From Azospirillum brasilense (lineage in GTDB: Bacteria > Pseudomonadota > Alphaproteobacteria > Azospirillales > Azospirillaceae): DNA of 37,370 nt. Made by a program: the position numbers and the translations under genes. A model generated the notes under the pieces. The model made no database searches. It was given only the letters and a program-made list of their open reading frames with translations, and was not told where the DNA came from. Numbering within the stretch: position 1 is the first letter of the stretch; every line of letters starts with the position of its first letter. The stretch spans positions 1 to 37,370 of the forward strand of contig NZ_QLKQ01000073.1 of the NCBI RefSeq assembly GCF_003349955.1, read 5' to 3'. Below are positions 24,533 through 32,539 of the stretch, one piece after another.

Positions 24533-26143
24533 ATGACGTTTGATAACAAGCGCCGCCGCGCGGCGCCCAAGGGCGGCAACCGCCCGAACTCGAATTTTGG
24601 CGGCAACCGCCCGAACACGATTGTTGGCGATGTGCGCAGCGGCAAGTCCGGCGGCCCGCGTTTCCAGAAGAACCAGAACCCCAAGCCCTACGAGCGCCCC
24701 AAGGCGACCCGTCCGCCGGGCGCGCCGGTGCCCGGCCCGGTGCCGGGCCATGACGAGATCCTGTTCATCCCGCTCGGCGGCTGCTCGCGCATCGGCATGA
24801 ACATGGCCCTCTACGGCCATGCCGGGAAGTGGCTGATCGTGGACGCCGGCGTTGCCTTCATGGGCGACGAGGCGCCGGGCATCGACAGCCTGATGGCCGA
24901 CCCTTCCTTCATCGAGGAGCGGATGGACGAGGTGGTCGGGCTGGTTGTCACCCACGCCCACGAAGACCACATCGGCGCCATCCACCATCTGTGGCCGGGG
25001 CTGGAATGCCCGATCTACGCGACCCCCTTCGCCGCCCACGTCATCCGTGACCGGCTGAAGGAGTCCGGCGGCCTGCGCCACGCCCGCATCCGGGTGTTCG
25101 AGCCGGGCGCCTCCTTCGAGATCGGCCCCTTCGGCATCGAGACCATCACCGTCACCCACTCGATCCCCGAGCCGGTGTCGGTGGCGATCCACACCAAGGC
25201 CGGCACGGTCCTGCACACCGGCGACTGGAAGTTCGACCCGCACCCGCTGGTCGGCCCGACCATGGACCTGGACGCGCTGAAGCGTCTGGGCGACCGCGGC
25301 GTGCTGGCGATGATGTGCGACAGCACCAACGCCAACGTCGACGGCACCACGGGGTCGGAGGCCGACGCCCGCGCCGGCCTGATGGAGGCTTTCGCCGGGC
25401 GCAAGGGCGCCATCGCGGTGACCGGCTTCGCGTCCAACGTCGCCCGCATGCAGGCGGTGGCGGAGGCCGCGGCGGCCCACGACCGCAAGGTGGTTCTGGT
25501 CGGCCGGTCGATGCTGCGCATGGAGAAGGCCGCCCGTTCCAGCGGCTATCTGGAGACGGCGCCGGAGTTCATCTCCATCATGGAGGCCTCCTGGACGCCG
25601 CGCCGGAACCTCGTGTTCCTGTGCACCGGCAGCCAGGGCGAGGAGCGGGCGGCGCTCAGCCGGCTCGCCCGCGACGGCCATCGCGACCTGTGGCTGGAGA
25701 GCGGCGACACGGTGATCTTCTCCGCCCGCGCCATCCCCGGCAACGAGGTGGTGCTGGCCGACGTGCAGGACCATCTGAAGGCCAAGGGCGTGACGGTGGT
25801 GACCCCCGCCGACGCGCCGGTCCATGTGTCGGGCCACCCGAAGCGGGACGACCTGATCCGCATGTACGACCTGATCCGCCCGCGCTTCTCCGTGCCGGTG
25901 CACGGCACGATCGAGCATCTGGAAGCCCACGCCCGTCTCGCCCGCGCCTGCGGCGTGGAGCGGGCGCTGGTTCCGGAGGACGGCGACATCCTGCGGATCG
26001 CCCGGGAGGGCACCGCGGTGATCGGCCATATGGAGGCCAAGCGCCTCGCCAACACCGGGCGCGAGTTGATCCCCTGGACGGGGCTGCCCGTCGCGGAGGA
26101 TGCGGACGCGTTGGCCGATGCCCTGGAGACGATGGCCGCCTGA
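24533..26143 (+). CDS. rnj: RNase J-like metallo-beta-lactamase/beta-CASP ribonuclease
   Basis: RNase J degrades and processes RNA with 5'-3' exo- and endonuclease activity. The 536-residue protein starts with about 72 basic disordered residues (including two GGNRPN copies from a repeated DNA segment). The catalytic part follows: FIPLGGCSRIGMNMALYG, the zinc motif THAHEDHIGAI (H141, H143, D145, H146), VTHSIPEP, LHTGDWKFDP, the beta-CASP GFASNVARMQ region, CTGSQGEE, and HVSGHPKRDDL near the end. From the catalytic start only about 460 residues remain, roughly 100 fewer than typical RNase J, so the C-terminal domain seems absent. AAGGA precedes ATG 24533; an in-frame GTG at 24515 is possible. 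Confidence 0.93.
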   Translation: MTFDNKRRRAAPKGGNRPNSNFGGNRPNTIVGDVRSGKSGGPRFQKNQNPKPYERPKATRPPGAPVPGPVPGHDEILFIPLGGCSRIGMNMALYGHAGKWLIVDAGVAFMGDEAPGIDSLMADPSFIEERMDEVVGLVVTHAHEDHIGAIHHLWPGLECPIYATPFAAHVIRDRLKESGGLRHARIRVFEPGASFEIGPFGIETITVTHSIPEPVSVAIHTKAGTVLHTGDWKFDPHPLVGPTMDLDALKRLGDRGVLAMMCDSTNANVDGTTGSEADARAGLMEAFAGRKGAIAVTGFASNVARMQAVAEAAAAHDRKVVLVGRSMLRMEKAARSSGYLETAPEFISIMEASWTPRRNLVFLCTGSQGEERAALSRLARDGHRDLWLESGDTVIFSARAIPGNEVVLADVQDHLKAKGVTVVTPADAPVHVSGHPKRDDLIRMYDLIRPRFSVPVHGTIEHLEAHARLARACGVERALVPEDGDILRIAREGTAVIGHMEAKRLANTGRELIPWTGLPVAEDADALADALETMAA

Positions 26144-26227
26144 GGCGGCCATACCTCTTCACCGTCACGTTCCATAGGGCCACGAATCATCAGAAGGGGG
26201 ACACCCGCCCTCCGTTCGCGCGCACCA

Positions 26228-26255
26228 GGGGCCGGCTCTCGGCCCTGTTTTTTTC
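26228..26255 (+). terminator. Rho-independent terminator after rnj, just before the next gene
   Basis: GGGCCG (26229-26234) pairs with CGGCCC (26240-26245) around GCTCT, followed by TG and seven T residues (26248-26254). It ends 15 bases before the next start codon (26270), so it may act as an attenuator for that gene as well as the rnj terminator. Confidence 0.75.
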
Positions 26256-26269
26256 TTGGAGAGTTGCCC

Positions 26270-26599
26270 ATGGCTGGCTATCCCGCCGACCGGCTTTCCT
26301 TTCCCGACATCCTCGACCCGGTGCTGGAAGCGCCGGACGGGGACGACACCGCCCTCGACCGTGCCATCAACGAGGTGGCCGAGGCGCTGGCCGACAGCGG
26401 GACCCTGATCGTCGATGCCCTGGGCCAGGCGGCCTACGGCGTGACCGACGAGGAGGCCGTCCTCGGCCTGATCGACACCTACATCCGCGTCCTCCTGCAT
26501 CTCGGCGAGGTGGAGGAGGCGGCGGACATGGGCGAGGTGATCGAACGCATCCAGCGTTTCCAGCGCCGCCGCAAGCGCCGCGGCTCGCGCGCCTCCTGA
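26270..26599 (+). CDS. Small hypothetical protein (109 residues)
   Basis: The ATG has GGAGAG at good spacing. The protein is acidic and largely helical by appearance (DTALDRAINEVAEALADSG, VLGLIDTYIRVLLHLGEVEE), with a short very basic C-terminus (RRRKRRGSRAS) that could bind nucleic acid. No family is recognised. No membrane segment or signal peptide is seen. It lies right behind the rnj terminator, so production may depend on readthrough or on a promoter within the rnj end. It converges on the next gene with 12 bases between. Confidence 0.75.
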   Translation: MAGYPADRLSFPDILDPVLEAPDGDDTALDRAINEVAEALADSGTLIVDALGQAAYGVTDEEAVLGLIDTYIRVLLHLGEVEEAADMGEVIERIQRFQRRRKRRGSRAS

Positions 26600-26611
26600 C
26601 CGGCTTCGTTC

Positions 26612-26941
26612 TCAGACCGGCGGGGTCGTTCCGCCGTTCAGCCAGCGGGTCGCCAGGGCGCGCAGCCGCGCGGTCTGCTGCCGCTGACGGTAGACGGACA
26701 CGGCGTAACCGATCCCGATGAAGCCGACGATCACCACCCAGAAGCCGAACAGATAGCGCCAGTCCGCCCCGGCGGTCAGCAGAACCAGCAGGACCAGGGT
26801 CACCACCCCGGCCACGACGCCGCCGATGATGCGCATCCGCAGGAAGGCGGCCTCGTCGCTCTGTTCGAAATCCTCGGCCAGCGCCTGGATTTCCAGTCCG
26901 GCCTGACGGCGGGCCTCCGCCGCCGGGTTCAACGCATCCAT
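26612..26941 (-). CDS. Small two-helix membrane protein, hypothetical
   Basis: 109 residues. A cytoplasmic N-terminal helix (EARRQAGLEIQALAEDFEQS) is followed by two hydrophobic membrane segments (IIGGVVAGVVTLVLLVLLTA and YLFGFWVVIVGFIGIGYAVS) and a basic C-terminus. ATG 26941 has GGAGG five bases upstream; the frame extends further but without signs of coding. No function is recognised. Divergent from the methyltransferase gene. Confidence 0.8.
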   Translation of the reverse strand: MDALNPAAEARRQAGLEIQALAEDFEQSDEAAFLRMRIIGGVVAGVVTLVLLVLLTAGADWRYLFGFWVVIVGFIGIGYAVSVYRQRQQTARLRALATRWLNGGTTPPV

Positions 26942-27089
26942 GCCACCTCCATTCCGTTTTCGGGCTTCGCATCCCAGGCGCGATGATCCGTCACATTCGC
27001 CTGCTATGAAAGGAAGAACAGGCGAAACGCGCTTCCGGCCCCCCCCCGCCCTCACGGCGCGCACGGGCCGCTTCGGGGAGTCTCGAACC

Positions 27090-27722
27090 ATGCAGACCGG
27101 CCCAATCATGCAAACCGGTTACGTGCGCACCTACGAACGCATCGCCCCGCTCTACGACGCGCTGGACCTCGGCTATGAGGTGATGTGGAAGCGCCGCCTG
27201 CGCCGGGGCACGTTCCGCGGTCTATCCGGGCGCATTCTCGACGCCGGGGCGGGAACCGGCTGCAACATCCCCTTCTACCCCGCCGGCGCCCGCGTGACCG
27301 CGGTGGACGCCAGCCCGGCCATGCTGACCCGCGCCGCCCGACGGGCGGAGCGGCTGGGGCGGGCGGTGGAGTTCCAGGTGCTGGATCTGACCGCCACCGG
27401 CTTTCCCGACGGCCATTTCGACCATGTGGTGGCGACCTTCGTCTTCTGCGTCCTGCCGGAGGAGCTTCAGGTGCCGGTGTTGCGCGAGATGCGGCGCATC
27501 CTGAAGCCGGAGGGGACGCTGCGCATCCTCGACTACACCCGGTCGGAGCGCTCGGCGGCCCGGCTGTGGATGCGCGTGGTGTCGCCCTGGCTGAGCTTCG
27601 CCTTCGGCGCCCGCTACACCGCCGGCTACGAGGCCCATCTGCCGCAGGCCGGCATGGCGGCGCTGGACAGCCGCTTCGTGATGGGCGACTGCGTGAAGCT
27701 GGTGGAGGCCCGAGCGGCCTGA
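27090..27722 (+). CDS. Class I SAM-dependent methyltransferase
   Basis: 210 residues. Motif I is ILDAGAGTGCNIPFY, motif II VTAVDASPAML, then LDLTATGFPDGHFDHVVATF and MRRILKPEGTLRILDY, as in UbiE/PmtA-like methyltransferases. A hydrophobic helix near the end (VVSPWLSFAFGARYTAGY) suggests a lipid or membrane-associated substrate such as a phospholipid or quinone; this is inference. ATG 27090 has GGGGAG upstream; a second in-frame ATG at 27108 is possible. It converges on the patatin-like gene with 24 bases between; CTGACCGGTCAG (27739-27750) is a perfect palindrome in the junction. Confidence 0.88.
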   Translation: MQTGPIMQTGYVRTYERIAPLYDALDLGYEVMWKRRLRRGTFRGLSGRILDAGAGTGCNIPFYPAGARVTAVDASPAMLTRAARRAERLGRAVEFQVLDLTATGFPDGHFDHVVATFVFCVLPEELQVPVLREMRRILKPEGTLRILDYTRSERSAARLWMRVVSPWLSFAFGARYTAGYEAHLPQAGMAALDSRFVMGDCVKLVEARAA

Positions 27723-27746
27723 GCCGCCGGGCCATCGCCTGACCGG

Positions 27747-28712
27747 TCAGCCGGCGCGCCGCTGCTCGTGCGCCGGGCCGTCACCGAAATGGTCGAGCGC
27801 CTGGGCCAGCGCGTCGTCGAACACCTCCGGCTTCTCGGTGAAATAGTCGAAGTAGCCGTAATGGCGGCGCAGCGGCAGCTCGGTCAGCGAGCGGATGCGG
27901 TAGGCCGGGTCGTTCAGCGTGCCGCGCTCCATCAGTTCGATCACCCGGCGCAGCCGCGCCACCTCCGCCTTGTAGGAGTTGGCGAACCACTGGCGGATCT
28001 TCCAGTTCTCCACCTCAAGCTGGTTGCGCGGCACCGGCCCGATCCAGGAGACCGGGAAGGGGGCCGCCACCGTCACCTCGTCGAAACCGTGCAGTTCCGA
28101 CAGGATGACGCTGCGGTGATAGGCGCCGTCGATCAGCCCGCCGGGGGCCTCCTCGAACCCGTAGAGATAGAGCCAGAGGGCGCTTTCCACCGCGTCGGCG
28201 GTGATGTCCTCCAGCCCGACCTCGCCAGCCATCAGGCGCCGGGCGGCGGCGTTGCCGTGCAGCAGCCCGTTGCCGGAGCGGAAGTCGTAGGTGTTGAAGA
28301 CGACGCCGACCTCGGCCTCGTTCAGGGTGCGGGCGATCTCCACCACGGTGTCGCGGTCGCGCACCGGGGCGTACTGGCGGGCCGGCATCAGCCGCTCCAG
28401 CACCGCCGAGGGCGACAGCGGGACGTCCAGCCAGCGCCGCGCGGTCTCACCCAGCACCGGGCGGAACACGCCCTTGTGCCCGAACAGGGCAGTCTGCCAG
28501 GCCTGGATCAGCCCGCCGGACGTTCCCGTGTGCTCGAGAAGCAGGCGGCGCACGTCCTCGCCGCGCAGCCAGGCGGCCAGCACGACGATCTGCCCGGAGG
28601 TGACCGTGAACAGGTCGGGCATCCGCTCCAGGCGGTCGAGCGCCGTCAGCACGCCCGCGCCGTGCAGGTTGAACCCACCGAAGCCGCCCAGGGCGACCGC
28701 TCGTTTCTGCAT
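27747..28712 (-). CDS. Patatin-like phospholipase family protein with atypical nucleophile motif
   Basis: 321 residues. The oxyanion-hole segment is LGGFGGFNLHGAGVLTALD and the catalytic Asp motif LIDGAYHRS (DGA) is intact. The nucleophile elbow, usually GxSxG, reads FTVTSGQIVV: the Ser is present but the flanking glycines are changed. The protein may still hydrolyse lipids with altered geometry, or have lost activity. No signal peptide is seen. ATG 28712 has GGAG eight bases upstream. Neighbours do not point to a pathway, though the adjacent methyltransferase may also act on lipids. Confidence 0.85.
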   Translation of the reverse strand: MQKRAVALGGFGGFNLHGAGVLTALDRLERMPDLFTVTSGQIVVLAAWLRGEDVRRLLLEHTGTSGGLIQAWQTALFGHKGVFRPVLGETARRWLDVPLSPSAVLERLMPARQYAPVRDRDTVVEIARTLNEAEVGVVFNTYDFRSGNGLLHGNAAARRLMAGEVGLEDITADAVESALWLYLYGFEEAPGGLIDGAYHRSVILSELHGFDEVTVAAPFPVSWIGPVPRNQLEVENWKIRQWFANSYKAEVARLRRVIELMERGTLNDPAYRIRSLTELPLRRHYGYFDYFTEKPEVFDDALAQALDHFGDGPAHEQRRAG

Positions 28713-28737
28713 GTGTAGAACTCCAACCGAAGAACAA

Positions 28738-28780
28738 CCGGCCCGCACGGCGCCGCTGTCGCGGACCGCCGCCGGGCCGG
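28738..28780. repeat. Inverted repeat upstream of the patatin-like gene
   Basis: CCGGCCCG (28738-28745) and CGGGCCGG (28773-28780) are perfectly complementary with 27 bases between, in the leader of the patatin-like gene. It may form an RNA stem; a role is not established. Confidence 0.35.
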
Positions 28781-28849
28781 CCTCTCAGCGGCAAGCCCGC
28801 GGACAGAACCGTGGACCTGCGGCCGGGGCGTCACCGCCGCTGTGTCAGG

Positions 28850-28887
28850 AAAAAATCCGGGCCGTCCGTCGTCAACCGGCCGCCCGG
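28850..28887 (-). terminator. Rho-independent terminator of the 62-residue protein gene
   Basis: On the minus strand CCGGGC (28887-28882) pairs with GCCCGG (28862-28857), then A and a run of six T (28855-28850). The first arm lies inside the last codons of the gene (stop at 28874-28872), so the hairpin spans the stop codon. Confidence 0.5.
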
Positions 28888-29060
28888 CCGCCTCCCAGGC
28901 GGTGGGGATCGAGGTCCGCCGTCCGTCCTTTCAGGAACGCGGCCAGCCGGCCCAGCAGGGACCGGAGATGCTCGGCGCGCAACTGTGCGGCCTTGCGGCG
29001 GATGAGCCGCAGATCGCGTTCGGAGGGAAGGGCGGAAGCGAAAGGCGAAGGCGTGTTCAT
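28872..29060 (-). CDS. Small basic protein (62 residues), hypothetical
   Basis: Begins MNTPSPFASALPSERDLRLI and continues with a helical basic stretch (RRKAAQLRAEHLRSLLGRLA, then FLKGRTADLD). No membrane segment or signal peptide. No family is named with confidence. Support for a real gene is strong from its surroundings: GAGGAGG six bases before the ATG, a near-consensus promoter at 29133-29161 and a terminator overlapping the stop, making an independent single-gene unit. The high net positive charge would fit RNA, DNA or ribosome binding, which is inference. Confidence 0.8.
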   Translation of the reverse strand: MNTPSPFASALPSERDLRLIRRKAAQLRAEHLRSLLGRLAAFLKGRTADLDPHRLGGGRAAG

Positions 29061-29118
29061 GAGGGACCTCCTCAAAGGATTGAGAAGGCGTCTCTCCCAG
29101 GAGAAAGGGCTTATCGTT

Positions 29119-29161
29119 ATGTTGCAGTGCACAATATAGGGCAGCGCCACTGCCCCGTCAA
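29119..29161 (-). promoter_or_regulatory. Strong sigma-70 promoter with overlapping inverted repeats
   Basis: On the minus strand: TTGACG (29161-29156), exactly 17 bases, TATATT (29138-29133), both five of six consensus bases. The spacer is an inverted repeat, GGGCAG and CTGCCC around five bases (29139-29155). Immediately after the -10, over the expected start point, lies TGCA-C-TGCA (29123-29131) within a wider imperfect palindrome (29119-29135). The layout suggests control by one or two DNA-binding proteins. TGCA-rich palindromes are known for several alphaproteobacterial repressors such as PhaR, but the match is too short to assign. Confidence 0.7.
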
Positions 29162-29206
29162 GGCTGCTCCGCTTTTTGTCCGCCGTTCGCCGGTCCCGGT
29201 GGGCGG

Positions 29207-32200
29207 TCAGTCCCCGGTCTGGCTCAATGAATTGTGGTTCAGAAGGTCCTGTATGGCGCTTTGCAGCTGCCGCGGCGTGATCGGCTTGCGCACCACGGCG
29301 AGCCCGAGCGTCGCCGCGTCGCGGTCGCAGTCGGTGCCGATTTCCCCGGTCAGGATGATGGCCGGAACCGGTGTTCCAGCCAGGGAACGGATCTGCACGA
29401 TCGCTTCGGTGCCGATCCGCCCATTGCGCAACCGATAATCGGCAATGATCAGGTCCGGGCGACGGGTCAGTCCGCGCAGCCGGTCCAGCGCCTGCTCCGC
29501 GGAGCCAGCCACCACCACCTCGTATCCCCATTCCTGGAAGATGGTCCGCAGGCCCATCAGGACGATCACATCGTCCTCGACCAGGACGGCCAGCCGCCCG
29601 TCGCCGGACGGGGCGGTCTCGGCTTCGGGGACGGGAAGGGCGACGGCCGGGGCGGCGGCGCGCGGCGCCTCGATGGCGAAGACCGAGCCATGGGCCGGTT
29701 CGGAGCGGACCGTCACCGGATGGTTCAGCAGCCGCGACAGCCGCTGCACGATGGCCAGCCCGAGCCCGAGTCCCTGGCTGCGGTCGCGTTCCGGGTTGCC
29801 GACCTGATGGAACTCCTCGAACACCTTGGTCTGTTGCTCCGCGGAGATGCCGATGCCGCTGTCCTGCACGGTGATGCGGACGGTTCCGTTCGTCGCCTGG
29901 CAGGACACGCGGACATAGCCCGCCTCGGTGTAGCGGATGGCGTTCTCCACCAGATTGCGGAGCATCCGGCCGAGCAGCAGCCGGTCGCTGCGCACCGCCA
30001 GATCCGGAGCGGGCTGGGCGACGCCGAATTCCAGTCCCTTGCTGGCGGCGATGGGGGCGTAGGCCGCCTCGATCTCCTCCAGCAGCGGCCGCAGGGGCAG
30101 CGTCCCGATCTGCGGGGTGATGACACCGGCGTCCAGGCGCGACACGTCCAGCAGGCTGTCCAGCAGGTTCTTCAGCGTCTCCAGCGCGCGTTCCAGCGAG
30201 GCCAGCGGACCGCGGCCCTTGTCGGGATCGACGTGGCGTTGCAGGACGCCGGCGAACAGCAGGGCGGATTGCAGCGGCTGGCGCAGGTCGTGGCTGGCCG
30301 CCGCGAGGAACTTCGACTTCGAGACGTTGGCTTCGTCGGCCTTGGCCTTGGCGTCCCGCAGCGCCTCCTCCATCGCCTTGCGCCCGGTGATGTCGAGATT
30401 CAATCCGCTGAGCCGGACCAGACGCCCGCTGTCATAAACGGGGCGCCCGATCGCCATGATCCAGCGCACCCCCTCGCGCGGATGGAGGATGCGGAACTCC
30501 CCCCGGTAATCGGAGCGCCGGGCCTCCAGCACATCCTTCGTGAACCGGCGCACCGTATCGCGGTCGGCCGGGTGGACCAGTTCGAAGAAGCTGTCCTCGC
30601 CGGGCGCGAAACTGTCCGGGGTGACGCCGTACAGCCGGTACATGCCGTCCGACCAGGCCAGCGTCCGGTCGCGCAGGTCGAAATCCCAGATGCCGGCTTC
30701 CGACGCGGCCAGCGCGATGGTCAGCCGCTCCTCGCTGCGGCGCAGCGCCTCCTCCAGCGCCTTGCGCTCGGTGATGTCGAGGTTCAGGCCGCTGAATTGG
30801 AGCGGCGTGCCGTCCAGGCCATAGCTGACGCGCCCGATCGACGAGACCCAGCGGACGTCACCACTGGGCTGGACGATGCGGTATTCCAGGCGGATGTAGG
30901 CGCGCCGCTCGGCGAGCATCTCCGTCTGGGCCTTCAGCGTGGCGATGTCGAAATCGTCGGGATGGACCACGGACCGCCAGACGGCGCTTGTCGCCTCGTG
31001 CACCGCCGGGTCCAGGCCGAAGATGCGGAAGGTTTCGTCCGACCAGTGGCCCTGGCCGGTCACCAGATCCCAGTCGAAGGAACCCGCCATGGCCGATTCC
31101 AGGGCGAGGCTCAGCCGGTCCTTGCTCTTGCGCAGATCGTCCTCGGCCTGGCGCCGCCGCGTGATGTCGAGAAGATAGATCGACATGCCCTCCGCGTTGG
31201 GAAAGGCCCGCATCCAGAACCAGCGCCCGGTACGGGCACCCTGGAACTCGGCGTCCGTGGGCATGTGATCGGCCATCGCCTGATGCGCCTTCTGCCACAG
31301 CGGCGTGTCCACAAGTTCCGGAAAGGCTTCCCACAGCGATCGCCCGCGCAGGTCGCGGCCCTGGGCGATCAGGGAGATCGCCTTGTCGTTCAGGGAGGTG
31401 AAGCGCCAGTCGCGATCCAGTTCGATCACGCCGTCCACCGTGCTGCCGAGCACCGCCGCCATGCGCAGCGCGTTGCTGCGCGCCAGCTCGTGGGCGCGCA
31501 GGAAACGCCACAGGCTCCAGCCCGCGGTCACCCCGGCGAACAGGAACAGCCCGGCGAAGATCAGAAGGGTGCGTCGTGCCGCCTCGTTGACCGGCTGCAT
31601 CGAACGGTTCTTGTCGAGGCTGACATGGATGTAGAGGTTGGGAACGCCGGCGGCCAGCGGCGACACCGCGGTGACCCGCATCCGGCCGTCGGGCCCCGGC
31701 GCCTCGACCACACGCCGCTCGCCCCGGTCCAGCATGGCCTGATAGGGCATGGTCAACGGCTGGCCGACGGTGTCCGGCGTTTCGGGCTGGTGCGCCAGGA
31801 CGATGCCGGAGCGGTCGGCGATCACCACCTCCGCCGCGGCCGGCAGGGTCTTCTCGCGAAGGAACAGGTTCAGCCAGGTGGTGTCGAGCAGCACCGTGAC
31901 CACCCCCGCCGGAGCGCCGTTCCCGTCCTTGTAGGCCAGGGCGAAGGGAATGGAGGGGCGGCCCGTGGTGCGGGAGGTCAGGGTGGCCCCGTTGGTCTGC
32001 TCTCCGGTGGTCAGCGCCTCCTGCCAATAGCTGCGGTCGGCGACCGACAGGCCGCGCGCCTGCGGTTCGGTGGAGCACCAGATGACCCCGGACCGGTTGC
32101 TGATGCTCACGGCCAGATAGGGGGGGTATTTGGCTTTGATCCGGAGAAGTGTGTCCTGGCAGACCGTTGGCGACAGCCGTCCAATCCCCATTTCGGTAAA

Positions 32201-32425
32201 AGCAACCAAAACGTGTTCAATGTCGTCGGCGATGCGCTGCTGTTCGGATTCGACCTGATCGAGAAGCTGCATCGAATCCACACGGATTTCCGCTTCCCGG
32301 GACTTGCGCAATTCCAGGATGCTGTGCACTTCGAAGGCGATCAGCGGTAATGCAACCACAAGGAAAAGAATCGACAACCGACGCGCCGACCATCCAGGCC
32401 GCTGGTCCGGCTCGCTGGTCTTCAC
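29207..32425 (-). CDS. Hybrid sensor histidine kinase with periplasmic sensor, PAS domains and C-terminal receiver
   Basis: 1072 residues. Order: membrane helix (LSILFLVVALPLIAFEV), periplasmic CACHE-like sensor (about 34-280), second helix (TLLIFAGLFLFAGVTAGW), one PAS and two PAS-PAC units ending in DITRRRQAE, DITERKALEE and DITGRKAMEE, HisKA with His712 (SHDLRQPLQSALL), HATPase with NLVENAIRYTE, DSGIGIS and GLGLGLAIVQRL, and a receiver (VLVEDD, phosphoacceptor D996 in IIADYRLRNG, Lys in VRKP). All catalytic residues are present. The input is likely a small extracellular molecule; PAS units may sense inside the cell. GTG 32425 was chosen for AAGGAG six bases upstream; TTG 32458 is in frame but poorer. 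No partner regulator is adjacent. Confidence 0.95.
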   Translation of the reverse strand: MKTSEPDQRPGWSARRLSILFLVVALPLIAFEVHSILELRKSREAEIRVDSMQLLDQVESEQQRIADDIEHVLVAFTEMGIGRLSPTVCQDTLLRIKAKYPPYLAVSISNRSGVIWCSTEPQARGLSVADRSYWQEALTTGEQTNGATLTSRTTGRPSIPFALAYKDGNGAPAGVVTVLLDTTWLNLFLREKTLPAAAEVVIADRSGIVLAHQPETPDTVGQPLTMPYQAMLDRGERRVVEAPGPDGRMRVTAVSPLAAGVPNLYIHVSLDKNRSMQPVNEAARRTLLIFAGLFLFAGVTAGWSLWRFLRAHELARSNALRMAAVLGSTVDGVIELDRDWRFTSLNDKAISLIAQGRDLRGRSLWEAFPELVDTPLWQKAHQAMADHMPTDAEFQGARTGRWFWMRAFPNAEGMSIYLLDITRRRQAEDDLRKSKDRLSLALESAMAGSFDWDLVTGQGHWSDETFRIFGLDPAVHEATSAVWRSVVHPDDFDIATLKAQTEMLAERRAYIRLEYRIVQPSGDVRWVSSIGRVSYGLDGTPLQFSGLNLDITERKALEEALRRSEERLTIALAASEAGIWDFDLRDRTLAWSDGMYRLYGVTPDSFAPGEDSFFELVHPADRDTVRRFTKDVLEARRSDYRGEFRILHPREGVRWIMAIGRPVYDSGRLVRLSGLNLDITGRKAMEEALRDAKAKADEANVSKSKFLAAASHDLRQPLQSALLFAGVLQRHVDPDKGRGPLASLERALETLKNLLDSLLDVSRLDAGVITPQIGTLPLRPLLEEIEAAYAPIAASKGLEFGVAQPAPDLAVRSDRLLLGRMLRNLVENAIRYTEAGYVRVSCQATNGTVRITVQDSGIGISAEQQTKVFEEFHQVGNPERDRSQGLGLGLAIVQRLSRLLNHPVTVRSEPAHGSVFAIEAPRAAAPAVALPVPEAETAPSGDGRLAVLVEDDVIVLMGLRTIFQEWGYEVVVAGSAEQALDRLRGLTRRPDLIIADYRLRNGRIGTEAIVQIRSLAGTPVPAIILTGEIGTDCDRDAATLGLAVVRKPITPRQLQSAIQDLLNHNSLSQTGD

Positions 32426-32539
32426 CCGTATCTCCTTACTCCACCCTTCCGCGGGCAAAGATTGCCAGAATACGATGGTAATTAAAACAGGCTGTCCGTT
32501 CTATCCCGATTGCCGGCTCTCCATTTCTTGGAAAAGCTG

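Noticed and set aside
29234..32350. Plus-strand open frame of 1038 codons opposite the hybrid histidine kinase
   Set aside because: Antisense shadow of a complete kinase; no motifs and biased composition.
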